The position numbers and the translations under genes were made by a program. This document shows, piece after piece, positions 17,540-23,830 of a stretch of 64,000 bases of DNA. Numbering within the stretch: the first letter of the stretch is position 1; every line of letters begins with the position of its first letter. Origin of the DNA: Candidatus Sulfurimonas baltica (lineage in GTDB: Bacteria > Campylobacterota > Campylobacteria > Campylobacterales > Sulfurimonadaceae). Location of the stretch: positions 310,001 through 374,000 of the forward strand of contig NZ_CP054492.1 in NCBI RefSeq assembly GCF_015265455.1. Reading direction: 5' to 3'. Under the pieces are notes generated by a model. That model was not told the origin of the DNA. It worked only from the letters and a program-made list of their open reading frames with translations, and ran no database searches.

Positions 17540-17553
17540 TAGTAATCATTATC
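17535..17553. promoter_or_regulatory. Fur-box-like sequence upstream of the ferredoxin gene
   Basis: The 19 bases ending TAATCATTATC match 15 of 19 positions of the classical GATAATGATAATCATTATC Fur consensus. It overlaps the metK stop and lies about 140 bases before the ferredoxin start, which is far for direct repression. A -10-like ATATAAT lies around 17607. Confidence 0.4.
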
Positions 17554-17695
17554 AAATCTCCTAGTGTTTAGGAAGATTGTTTATGTTAAAAGTGTAACAA
17601 ATTAATATAATTAGACTCATATAAAAGATATTTTAGCTATCTTTAAAAATCTTTTGTTAAACTTACTTCGAAATAAAATAACTAGGAGAATCCTA

Positions 17696-17980
17696 ATGGC
17701 AGTAATTATTAATGATACATGTATTAACTGTGGTGCTTGTATAGATGAGTGTCCAGTAGAAGCGATAGTTGATGAGGATGATAATCCAACAGATGAAGAG
17801 ATTTACTATGTGTATGGTGACAAATGTGTAGAGTGTGTTGGTCATCATGATGAGCCAGCATGTGCTACTGCATGTCCTACTGAAGGATGTATTACATGGG
17901 ATGCTATTGGTGAGAGTCCAGAGCATCGTGATGATATTACAGACGACCAACGTTCAAATAAAGAGCCTGTAGTAGAATAG
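17696..17980 (+). CDS. 2[4Fe-4S] ferredoxin, YfhL/Allochromatium type
   Basis: Small soluble electron carrier of 94 residues. The first cluster motif is CINCGACIDECP; the second is CVEC, eight residues, CATACP, an insertion typical of the Allochromatium-type ferredoxins. The acidic C-terminal tail (DDITDDQRSNKEPVVE) is also usual. Campylobacterota use such ferredoxins as partners of 2-oxoacid oxidoreductases; the partner is not in this window. I chose the ATG at 17696 because AGGAG lies six bases upstream; a TTG reading from 17654 adds an unrelated N-terminus. Confidence 0.93.
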   Translation: MAVIINDTCINCGACIDECPVEAIVDEDDNPTDEEIYYVYGDKCVECVGHHDEPACATACPTEGCITWDAIGESPEHRDDITDDQRSNKEPVVE

Positions 17981-17990
17981 TCTTTTTACA

Positions 17991-18019
17991 TATTACAAAG
18001 TGGAAAACACTTTGTAATA
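17991..18019 (+). terminator. Terminator-like hairpin after the ferredoxin gene
   Basis: A perfect 12-bp stem, TATTACAAAGTG (17991-18002) and CACTTTGTAATA (18008-18019), with a GAAAA loop, shortly followed by CCCACTTTTT. Confidence 0.75.
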
Positions 18020-18124
18020 CCCACTTTTTACAATTCTTACGAAATTTCTTTTCCATTTAATTTATAATAAACTCTTTTTTAGATATAATTCCATCCTAAT
18101 TTTATAGATATAACAGGAGATTTG

Positions 18125-18538
18125 ATGGAACGTACACTATCAATAATAAAACCAGATGCCGTAGCTAAAGGTGTTGTAGGTAAGATTTTAGACCGTTTTG
18201 AGAGTGCTGGTCTTAAAATAGCAGCAACAAGAAAAATTCAACTTTCTCGTGTAGATGCAGAAGCTTTTTATGCAGTTCACGCTGAAAGACCTTTTTTCGG
18301 TGATTTAGTTGATTTTATGATTAGCGGTCCAGTAGTTGTAACAGTTTTAGAAGGTGAAAATGCAATGCAAAAGAACCGTGATCTTATGGGTGCTACTAAT
18401 CCTAAAGAAGCTGAAGCTGGTACAATTCGTGCAGATTTTGCTGAAAACATAGATGCAAATGCAGTTCACGGAAGTGATTCTGTAGAGAATGCAGCTGTTG
18501 AAATCGCATTCTTTTTCTCTGAAAGAGAAATTTCTTAA
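18125..18538 (+). CDS. ndk: Nucleoside diphosphate kinase
   Basis: Transfers the gamma phosphate of ATP to NDPs; 137 residues, the normal length. N-terminal [10 protein letters not shown], the catalytic histidine in NAVHGSDS, and [17 protein letters not shown] are diagnostic. AGGAG lies upstream of the ATG at 18125; the reading from the TTG at 18122 only adds one residue. A TATAAT-like promoter (TATAATTCC, about 18085) precedes it. It may be cotranscribed with the following yceD-rpmF-plsX-fabH genes, as the gap is six bases. Confidence 0.98.
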   Translation: MERTLSIIKPDAVAKGVVGKILDRFESAGLKIAATRKIQLSRVDAEAFYAVHAERPFFGDLVDFMISGPVVVTVLEGENAMQKNRDLMGATNPKEAEAGTIRADFAENIDANAVHGSDSVENAAVEIAFFFSEREIS

Positions 18539-18544
18539 GTTTTT

Positions 18545-18901
18545 ATGAAAGTAATACTTAGAAAAGTTGGACAAACACCAGTAGATTTTGAAGTAAAATC
18601 TGATGAAATAACTTTTAAAGGTTATTTACAGTATGATGCCAACAAATTAATTTTGCTCAAAGCAAAATTAAGTGGAAAAATCACTACAGACTGCGATGTC
18701 TGTGCTGAAGAGTTCAAGCTTGATGCTGATGAAGATATAGAATTTTTTATCTCAGATGGTATTTATGAAAAGAGTGAAGAAGCTTTATTGGATGTTGTAG
18801 AAGTATTAAACTCTGCAGTAGATATGCAAGATCTCATGAATTCGGAAATAGAACTTATAAAAAGCGACTATAACAGTTGTGACAATTGTAAAAGTTCTTA
18901 A
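18545..18901 (+). CDS. yceD: YceD-family (DUF177) protein
   Basis: Cytoplasmic protein of 118 residues of the DUF177/YceD family, almost always encoded upstream of rpmF, as here. In other organisms the family is linked to 23S rRNA accumulation. Two Cys pairs are visible, CDVC near residue 55 and CDNC at the C-terminus, which may bind zinc. No strong ribosome binding site is seen; translation may be coupled to ndk, whose stop is six bases upstream. Confidence 0.88.
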   Translation: MKVILRKVGQTPVDFEVKSDEITFKGYLQYDANKLILLKAKLSGKITTDCDVCAEEFKLDADEDIEFFISDGIYEKSEEALLDVVEVLNSAVDMQDLMNSEIELIKSDYNSCDNCKSS

Positions 18902-18936
18902 TTATAAGAACAAAAATTTAAACAAAGGAATATATA

Positions 18937-19086
18937 ATGGCAGTACCTAAAAGAAGAGTATCTCATTCACGTTCAGCGAAAAGAAGAACTCACTATAAAA
19001 TAACTTTAGCTAAACCAGTTAAAGATAAGGATGGAACTTACAAACTTCCACATCATATCAACCCAACTACTGGTGAGTATAAGTAG
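18937..19086 (+). CDS. rpmF: 50S ribosomal protein L32
   Basis: Ribosomal protein of 49 residues: [20 protein letters not shown], then a basic C-terminal half ending INPTTGEYK. The N-terminal PKRRVS and SRSAKRR segments are standard for L32. The zinc-binding cysteines found in some L32 proteins are absent, as in many Campylobacterota. AAAGGA precedes the ATG. It lies between yceD and plsX; its stop is three bases before the plsX ATG. Confidence 0.96.
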   Translation: MAVPKRRVSHSRSAKRRTHYKITLAKPVKDKDGTYKLPHHINPTTGEYK

Positions 19087-19089
19087 TCA

Positions 19090-20088
19090 ATGGTAAAGAT
19101 TGCTATTGATGCAATGGGCGGGGACTTCGGTCCCGAACCAATTGTTAAGGGTTGTATTCTAGCGCTTAAGAAAAAACAATTCATTCCTATCCTAGTAGGA
19201 AAAAAATCAGAAATTTTACCTCTGTTACCAAAACGTTATAGAGATAAGATTTCTATAGTAGAAGCAGATGACGTTATATCAATGAGTGATGCTGCTACTG
19301 AGGCTATAAAGCGCAAAGAAAGTAGCATTTATATAGCTATTGAACTAGTTAAAAATGGTGAGGCGGATGGTGTTGTTTCGGCTGGTCATAGTGGCGCTAC
19401 TATGACACTCGCAACTCTTAGACTCGGACGTCTTCAAGGCGTACTTCGTCCTGCTCTAGCTACATTAATGCCTACGAAGCTTTCCAGACGCTCAATATTA
19501 TTAGACGCGGGTGCAAATGTTGATTCAAAAGCTGAACACATTGCTCAATTTGCTGTTATGGGTGGATGTTACGCAGAAGATTTGCTCAAGATACAGACTC
19601 CTAGAATTGGGATTCTTGCAAATGGGGAAGAGCCATCAAAAGGAAATGATGTTACAAAAGAAGCATTTAAACTCTTAATTGGATATAAAGGCTTTAAGGG
19701 TAATGTTGAGGGTGGAGATATTTATAATGGCAGTTGTGATGTAATAACTTGTGATGGTTTTGTGGGAAATCTAGTCCTAAAAGCAAGCGAAGGTGTCGCG
19801 TCTACAATTACTGGTCTAATCAAAGACTATATTAGAAAATCACCAATTGCTATAACGGGTGCACTTTTAATGAGAAAAGTTTTCAGACTTCTTAGAGCGC
19901 AGATGGATTATGCAGAGATAGGCGGAGCACCACTTATTGGTATAAAGGGTTGCGCAATAGTAAGTCACGGCAAAAGTAACCCTAAAGCTATACAAAATGC
20001 AATTTTTCAAGCAATAAATTATGTTGATACAGGCGTTAATGAGCACATTATAGAGAGACTTGAAGTCCTGAAAAACAAGGAAAAATAA
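19090..20088 (+). CDS. plsX: Phosphate acyltransferase PlsX
   Basis: Converts acyl-ACP to acyl phosphate for phospholipid synthesis; a peripheral membrane enzyme of 332 residues. [18 protein letters not shown] at the N-terminus, LDAGANVD and [16 protein letters not shown] are family hallmarks. It follows rpmF by three bases and overlaps fabH in TAATG, the conserved yceD-rpmF-plsX-fabH order that couples ribosome and membrane synthesis. Confidence 0.98.
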   Translation: MVKIAIDAMGGDFGPEPIVKGCILALKKKQFIPILVGKKSEILPLLPKRYRDKISIVEADDVISMSDAATEAIKRKESSIYIAIELVKNGEADGVVSAGHSGATMTLATLRLGRLQGVLRPALATLMPTKLSRRSILLDAGANVDSKAEHIAQFAVMGGCYAEDLLKIQTPRIGILANGEEPSKGNDVTKEAFKLLIGYKGFKGNVEGGDIYNGSCDVITCDGFVGNLVLKASEGVASTITGLIKDYIRKSPIAITGALLMRKVFRLLRAQMDYAEIGGAPLIGIKGCAIVSHGKSNPKAIQNAIFQAINYVDTGVNEHIIERLEVLKNKEK

Positions 20089-21086
20089 TGGCTTATGCTG
20101 CCTTTAGATCTATCGGTGCTTATGTTCCTAGTAAAATTTTAACAAACGAAGATTTATCTACAATGGTTGATACTTCAGATGAATGGATCACAAAAAGAAC
20201 CGGTATAAAAGAGCGCCATATAGCGCACGAAGATGAGTTCACAAGCGATATGGGTGCAAAAGCAGCTGAATTAGCAATACAGAGAAGTGGTTTAGCTAAG
20301 AGCGACATAGATATGGTTGTTTGCGCTACTATCTCTCCAGATTATTTTTGTATGCCTTCAACTGCTACTATAATTTCAACTAAGCTTGGGCTTGGCAACG
20401 TAACAGCATTCGATATCTCTGCAGCTTGCACAGGTTTTGTTTATATTCTTTCAATTGCTAAAGCATTTATTGAATCAGGGATGAAAAAAAATGTTCTTAT
20501 AATCGGTGCAGAAAAATTATCAGCAATTACTGACTATACTGATAGAGGCACTTGTATTCTTTTTGGAGACGGTGCTGGCGCTGCTATAATTTCCGCAACA
20601 AATGATAAAGAAGAAGCTATTATTGATGTTCACACTGGGTCAGATGGTGCATATGCAGATTTACTAATGACACCTAACGGCGGAAGTGGTTCTGCTCATG
20701 ACTCTTTAACTCAAGAGGCTTCAAGTTGTTTTATGCAGATGAAGGGAAATGAGACATTTAAAGTAGCAGTAAGAACTTTGACAAAAGATGTTGTTGAGAT
20801 TTTAAAAGAAAACAATATCCAAAGTTCTGAAATAAAACATTTCGTACCACATCAAGCAAACTACAGAATAATTAAAGCAGTTGGTGATGCTCTAAAACTT
20901 AATGATGAGCAAGTTGTTCTTACTGTTGAAAAATATGGAAATACTTCCGGCGCTTCTATACCGATGGCAATAAACGACATCTATGAACAGGGGAAGCTTA
21001 AAAAAGGTGAACTTATGCTCTTGGATGCTTTTGGCGGGGGGCTAACATGGGGTTCAGCCCTAGTCCCATTTTCACCACTAAAATAA
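20088..21086 (+). CDS. fabH: 3-oxoacyl-ACP synthase III (FabH)
   Basis: Starts fatty-acid elongation by condensing acetyl-CoA with malonyl-ACP; 332 residues. The catalytic triad is visible as Cys in [13 protein letters not shown], His in PHQANYRI and Asn in YGNTSGAS. The start overlaps the plsX stop by one base (TAATG), so translation is coupled. A long structured hairpin follows the stop. Confidence 0.98.
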   Translation: MAYAAFRSIGAYVPSKILTNEDLSTMVDTSDEWITKRTGIKERHIAHEDEFTSDMGAKAAELAIQRSGLAKSDIDMVVCATISPDYFCMPSTATIISTKLGLGNVTAFDISAACTGFVYILSIAKAFIESGMKKNVLIIGAEKLSAITDYTDRGTCILFGDGAGAAIISATNDKEEAIIDVHTGSDGAYADLLMTPNGGSGSAHDSLTQEASSCFMQMKGNETFKVAVRTLTKDVVEILKENNIQSSEIKHFVPHQANYRIIKAVGDALKLNDEQVVLTVEKYGNTSGASIPMAINDIYEQGKLKKGELMLLDAFGGGLTWGSALVPFSPLK

Positions 21087-21109
21087 CACTTTTGCCCAAT
21101 TTCGGCGTT

Positions 21110-21167
21110 AGAGGTTAATTTTCTATCGTCACTCACATAAGTGAGTTCCTCAATAAAATTAACTTCT
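21110..21167. terminator. Long imperfect hairpin between convergent fabH and the HIT gene
   Basis: Outer arms 21110-21122 and 21155-21167 pair over 13 bases with one G-U. An inner perfect hairpin ACTCAC-ATAA-GTGAGT occupies 21131-21146. It has no long T tract but sits between convergent genes, where it could terminate both transcripts. Confidence 0.5.
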
Positions 21168-21225
21168 ACCTTGAACTAGAACAAAACTGAAAATTTTAAT
21201 GTCGAAAATTATTGGCTTTTGTATT

Positions 21226-21594
21226 TTATAAATTCTCTAAAGCTTTTTTTACATTTTTATGAAACTCTTTTTCATCTGGAAGCTTTAAATCACTTTCTCT
21301 TAATTTTTCTCCCCACATAGGGTTTGGAAAGTAACTGTCCTCTTTAAATCTAGCCATCACATGTATATGAACTCTTGGAAGCATATTCGCAAAAGATGCC
21401 ATATTTATTTTAGCGGGTCTGTAGTACTCTTTCATCTCATATTCTATAATGTCATATACTTCCCAAAGTTTTGTTCTTAAACTTTTTGGAACATCACCTA
21501 ACTCTTTGTAGGCTTGTTTTGTAAATATCTTAAGCCATGGTATTTCACTATCTTCTGTTTCAATATATATATCGTTGTCTTCGTAAACTATCAT
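21226..21594 (-). CDS. HIT-domain protein
   Basis: Small cytoplasmic nucleotide-binding protein of 122 residues from the histidine-triad superfamily. The triad region reads LPRVHIHVMARF, so the first two histidines of the HxHxHxx motif are present and the third position is Met. Catalysis as a standard nucleotidyl hydrolase is therefore uncertain unless the alignment is shifted. TATAAT and AAAGG are visible upstream of the ATG. The upstream region is interrupted by the IS1380-family element about 37 bases before the start codon. Confidence 0.75.
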   Translation of the reverse strand: MIVYEDNDIYIETEDSEIPWLKIFTKQAYKELGDVPKSLRTKLWEVYDIIEYEMKEYYRPAKINMASFANMLPRVHIHVMARFKEDSYFPNPMWGEKLRESDLKLPDEKEFHKNVKKALENL

Positions 21595-21630
21595 TTAAAG
21601 CCTTTCTTAATCAATTATAGCAATTTTTAT

Positions 21631-21635
21631 TCTAA
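21631..21635. repeat. Target-site duplication TCTAA, left
   Basis: TCTAA directly flanks the left end of the insertion sequence and is repeated at 23285-23289 at its right end, as expected for a 5-bp target duplication. Confidence 0.75.
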
Positions 21636-21725
21636 CCCAAATAAATCCATAATATGAATTCCACTCTCCACTTGTAAAAAAATATCATTTTTTTCAGAAA
21701 AGTAACAGCGGATTAGGCTGTAAAA

Positions 21726-21857
21726 TTATGCTTCACATGTTTTAATTCCAAATTTATTCAGATGTTGACACTTTTGGCAAGGTTTACTGTTTTTTTTACA
21801 ATAGTATCCTGTAATAAGCTTATTAAGAGATGGGTTTGTCAGCGCTTTGTTTTTCAT
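21726..21857 (-). CDS. Cys-rich micro-ORF (43 aa) coupled to the IS transposase
   Basis: Reading on from the transposase, an ATG overlaps its stop codon as ATGA and opens 43 codons: MKNKALTNPSLNKLITGYYC, then four cysteines spaced C-x6-C-x2-C-x10-C to the end (CEA). The arrangement could bind a metal. The ATGA overlap is the classical sign of translational coupling. I do not recognise the product and it may simply be non-coding sequence in the element. It ends about 90 bases before the left IS end. Confidence 0.5.
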   Translation of the reverse strand: MKNKALTNPSLNKLITGYYCKKNSKPCQKCQHLNKFGIKTCEA

Positions 21858-23158
21858 TTCAAACTCTCTTCATAAGCTCGGTATCTTATTTTTTGGAGGA
21901 GATTTTGGAACTGCTCGTTTACCTTGAGTATTAATCCTCTGGCATGTGAAACTACTTTACCCGCTATGTTGTAGAGTTTGTATCTAATTGTTTTAATGGT
22001 GTGCTTTTGAAGATTTGTGTCCAGTATCTGTTTAAACATCAAGAAAAGGTTATACGCAAGTGTTCCTATTAAAAAGTAGAAAGCATTTGCCTGTGTATTG
22101 GATGTTGGAAGATAGCTCATATTAAAACCATTTTTTAACTCTTTAATCTTATTCTCACTTGTTTCACCTCTTTGACGGTGCAGTTTAATAATCTCCTGCG
22201 GGCTTAAATTATTATCATTAGTGGCGATACAGTAGTAAATCTCATCTTGATATTGCATCATCACTTCATCGCCTATATAGCCCTTAAGCGTTGGGAGTGT
22301 AGGTGTTATATCTTTTTTAATTACTATCATTCTAAAAGCATTATCTGTATCACACATCGTGTGCATAAACTCTGCTACTTTCTCTCTTTTGGAAAAAGTT
22401 TGCCAATCATCATCTTTAATATCTTTGATTGAATCAAATACATTTTTATTCTTTTTAGCTGTTACAGTGAAAAAAATATTTTCTTTATCGCAGTGGTTAA
22501 AAATAGCAGCTTGATACGAAGCACTATCGGCCCTGAATCTGTCAAACTTCACACTAAAAGGGAGCTGTGCTTGACACTGTTTAAGAAACTCCAGGTTTTT
22601 ACTAGCAGGTGCCTCATTACCCTCTCGGAAATCTACATCAATCACATATCCACTGTTAATATGTCCAACCATAGGCATATAACCAGGTGCATCTTTATAT
22701 GACCACTTTGCTGTATTTTTATGAGCTTCAATAAATGTAGCGTCTATGTCTAAAATAAGCTCTTCATTTTTGAGTGATTTTAAAAATCGTTTGAGAAATT
22801 GCTTGTTGATATTTCTTACTCCATCGGTGCCAAGTGCAGCATGTCTGTGAAGATACTTTGTAAATGCTCCTGCTGTTGGAATATTTTTCATTTTTAGCAG
22901 TAATGAGAGCGCGCTATCTAATCGTATCTCTTTTATATCATCTAAGACTCTGCCTCCGCTATGGAGCATCAGAATAAGTGGATAAATAAATTCAAACGGA
23001 GTGTATCCGTTTGGATGTTTGGCTAAAGGAATGTTCGTGTTGCAAAGTGCTTCAAGGTTCATACCCTTAAGATACTCCCCAAATATTGCTACACCTGTTC
23101 TAGGAGTTAATTTTTCGTTTGTAGTTTCGATATTGAAGTTTAATATTGTTTGAGGCAT
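21854..23158 (-). CDS. IS1380-family transposase
   Basis: DDE transposase of 434 residues from the start MPQTILNFN. Candidate catalytic acidic positions lie in LILDIDATFIEAHK, FDRFRADSASYQAA and HRQRGETSENKIKEL, in the order and spacing of IS1380 transposases. The frame is intact. A longer in-frame start at 23203 would begin inside a stem-loop and is less likely. The C-terminal region (LIGTLAYNLFLMFKQI) is typical of the family. The downstream micro-ORF overlaps its stop codon. Confidence 0.92.
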   Translation of the reverse strand: MPQTILNFNIETTNEKLTPRTGVAIFGEYLKGMNLEALCNTNIPLAKHPNGYTPFEFIYPLILMLHSGGRVLDDIKEIRLDSALSLLLKMKNIPTAGAFTKYLHRHAALGTDGVRNINKQFLKRFLKSLKNEELILDIDATFIEAHKNTAKWSYKDAPGYMPMVGHINSGYVIDVDFREGNEAPASKNLEFLKQCQAQLPFSVKFDRFRADSASYQAAIFNHCDKENIFFTVTAKKNKNVFDSIKDIKDDDWQTFSKREKVAEFMHTMCDTDNAFRMIVIKKDITPTLPTLKGYIGDEVMMQYQDEIYYCIATNDNNLSPQEIIKLHRQRGETSENKIKELKNGFNMSYLPTSNTQANAFYFLIGTLAYNLFLMFKQILDTNLQKHTIKTIRYKLYNIAGKVVSHARGLILKVNEQFQNLLQKIRYRAYEESLK

Positions 23159-23173
23159 AATCTCTCTCGTGCA

Positions 23174-23219
23174 GAAAAAGTTGCACCCGTTGGGTGAAAA
23201 CATTGAGTGTAACTTTTTC
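23174..23219 (-). promoter_or_regulatory. Stem-loop upstream of the transposase start
   Basis: Arms GAAAAAGTTGCAC (23174-23186) and GTGTAACTTTTTC (23207-23219) pair over 13 bases with one G-U; a smaller CACCC/GGGTG hairpin lies inside. Such leader hairpins in insertion sequences can block translation from read-through transcripts. Confidence 0.55.
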
Positions 23220-23284
23220 TTGTTAAAGTACCTAATTATAGAGCAAGTCGGCTTGTTGTCTAATTTGGTATGGAATTATTGGGG

Positions 23285-23289
23285 TCTAA
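23285..23289. repeat. Target-site duplication TCTAA, right
   Basis: Second copy of the duplication flanking the IS1380-family element. The base pairs that follow lead into the -10 box TATACT (23299-23304) of the riboswitch-preceded gene. Confidence 0.75.
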
Positions 23290-23298
23290 AGAAAAGAT

Positions 23299-23304
23299 TA
23301 TACT
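23299..23304 (+). promoter_or_regulatory. Possible -10 box for the riboswitch-controlled transcript
   Basis: TATACT lies only 14 bases inside the native sequence beyond the IS end. Any -35 contacts would therefore fall in the insertion sequence. Confidence 0.4.
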
Positions 23305-23340
23305 AAAAATAGATAAGATGTAAGATTGATAAATATTAGA

Positions 23341-23412
23341 AAAAGCCAACCTTGTTGCGAAGCAAGCACGGAAAGTTATGGGTCTTTAACAGATCGCCAG
23401 ACTGCCTAGGTA
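23341..23412 (+). promoter_or_regulatory. GEMM-like (cyclic di-GMP class I) riboswitch candidate
   Basis: The segment carries, in order, the landmarks of GEMM-I aptamers: a CCAACC strand, a small GAA-capped hairpin (TTGC/GCAA, 23355-23365), GGAAAG-TTAT-GGGTCT (23370-23385) and GCCAGACTGCC (23396-23406). These blocks resemble the GEMM consensus (...GCAAAGCCACGGGTCT... and ...GCCAGGTTGCC...). Against it, the 5' strand reads AAAAGCCAACC instead of GGCAAACC, so the closing P1 helix is not obvious. It lies upstream of a small exported-protein gene. Identification rests on memory of the consensus, not on a covariance search. Confidence 0.55.
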
Positions 23413-23449
23413 TTTACACCTCATTTTCCTTTATCTATCAAAATTTTTT

Positions 23450-23504
23450 AATAAGTATAATTGTTTTTAGTTTTGCGTGTGCTTTTCTGACATTTATACT
23501 TATT
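23450..23504 (+). promoter_or_regulatory. Long-range stem before the ribosome binding site (possible expression platform)
   Basis: AATAAGTATAA (23450-23460) and TTATACTTATT (23494-23504) form a perfect 11-bp stem ending six bases before the GGAGG of the next gene. It is well placed to couple aptamer state to translation. Confidence 0.45.
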
Positions 23505-23520
23505 GGTATGGAGGAAAATC

Positions 23521-23775
23521 ATGAAAACTGTAGTATTCGTCATTATGACATTTTTTATGTTTAGTCCCTTAGGAGCTTCATCTGATACTCTTAAGAAGAA
23601 AGAGTTTGTTTTAGATATATTTGCAAATGATTTCATTGACATAGAGCCAATAAATTTTGGCAACTTTGTGTTTAAGATTGATATATCTAATAGTCTATTG
23701 GAACTTGAAAATAGGAGTGAAAAAAATAGTAGCTTGATTAACAGAGTTGTTTTTTGGGTAAATTATGAATTTTAG
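23521..23775 (+). CDS. Small exported protein behind a riboswitch-like leader
   Basis: Protein of 84 residues with a signal peptide (MKTVVFVIMTFFMFSPLGAS) and a mature part of about 64 residues rich in Phe, Asn and acidic residues (PINFGNFVFKIDISNSLLE). No cysteines, no lipobox and no membrane helix after the signal. I do not recognise it. The mature part could be a truncated periplasmic domain, because it ends soon after a beta-like stretch (RVVFWVNYEF). GGAGG lies seven bases before the ATG at 23521. It follows the GEMM-like riboswitch, so control by a cyclic dinucleotide is the working idea. Confidence 0.65.
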   Translation: MKTVVFVIMTFFMFSPLGASSDTLKKKEFVLDIFANDFIDIEPINFGNFVFKIDISNSLLELENRSEKNSSLINRVVFWVNYEF

Positions 23776-23788
23776 TCTTATTGAAATT

Positions 23789-23821
23789 TGTACATGTAAA
23801 ACAGAAGGATTTACATGTACA
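23789..23821. terminator. Hairpin built from two TACATGTA palindromes between convergent genes
   Basis: TGTACATGTAAA (23789-23800) and TTTACATGTACA (23810-23821) form a perfect 12-bp inverted repeat with a nine-base loop. It lies between the small exported-protein gene and the convergent DEAD-box helicase. Confidence 0.6.
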
Positions 23822-23830
23822 TAGAGATAT

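Larger units (their letters stand above)
21636..23284 (-). mobile_element. IS1380-family insertion sequence, complete
   Basis: A 1649-bp element bounded by imperfect terminal inverted repeats: CCCAAATAAATCCATA at the left and the reverse complement CCCCAATAATTCCATA at the right, matching 14 of 16 bases. It is flanked by TCTAA duplications, so it appears to be a recent simple insertion. It holds a full-length transposase (434 residues) on the minus strand and a coupled 43-residue ORF after it. A stem-loop precedes the transposase start. It landed between the HIT gene and a GEMM-like riboswitch candidate. Confidence 0.88.
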
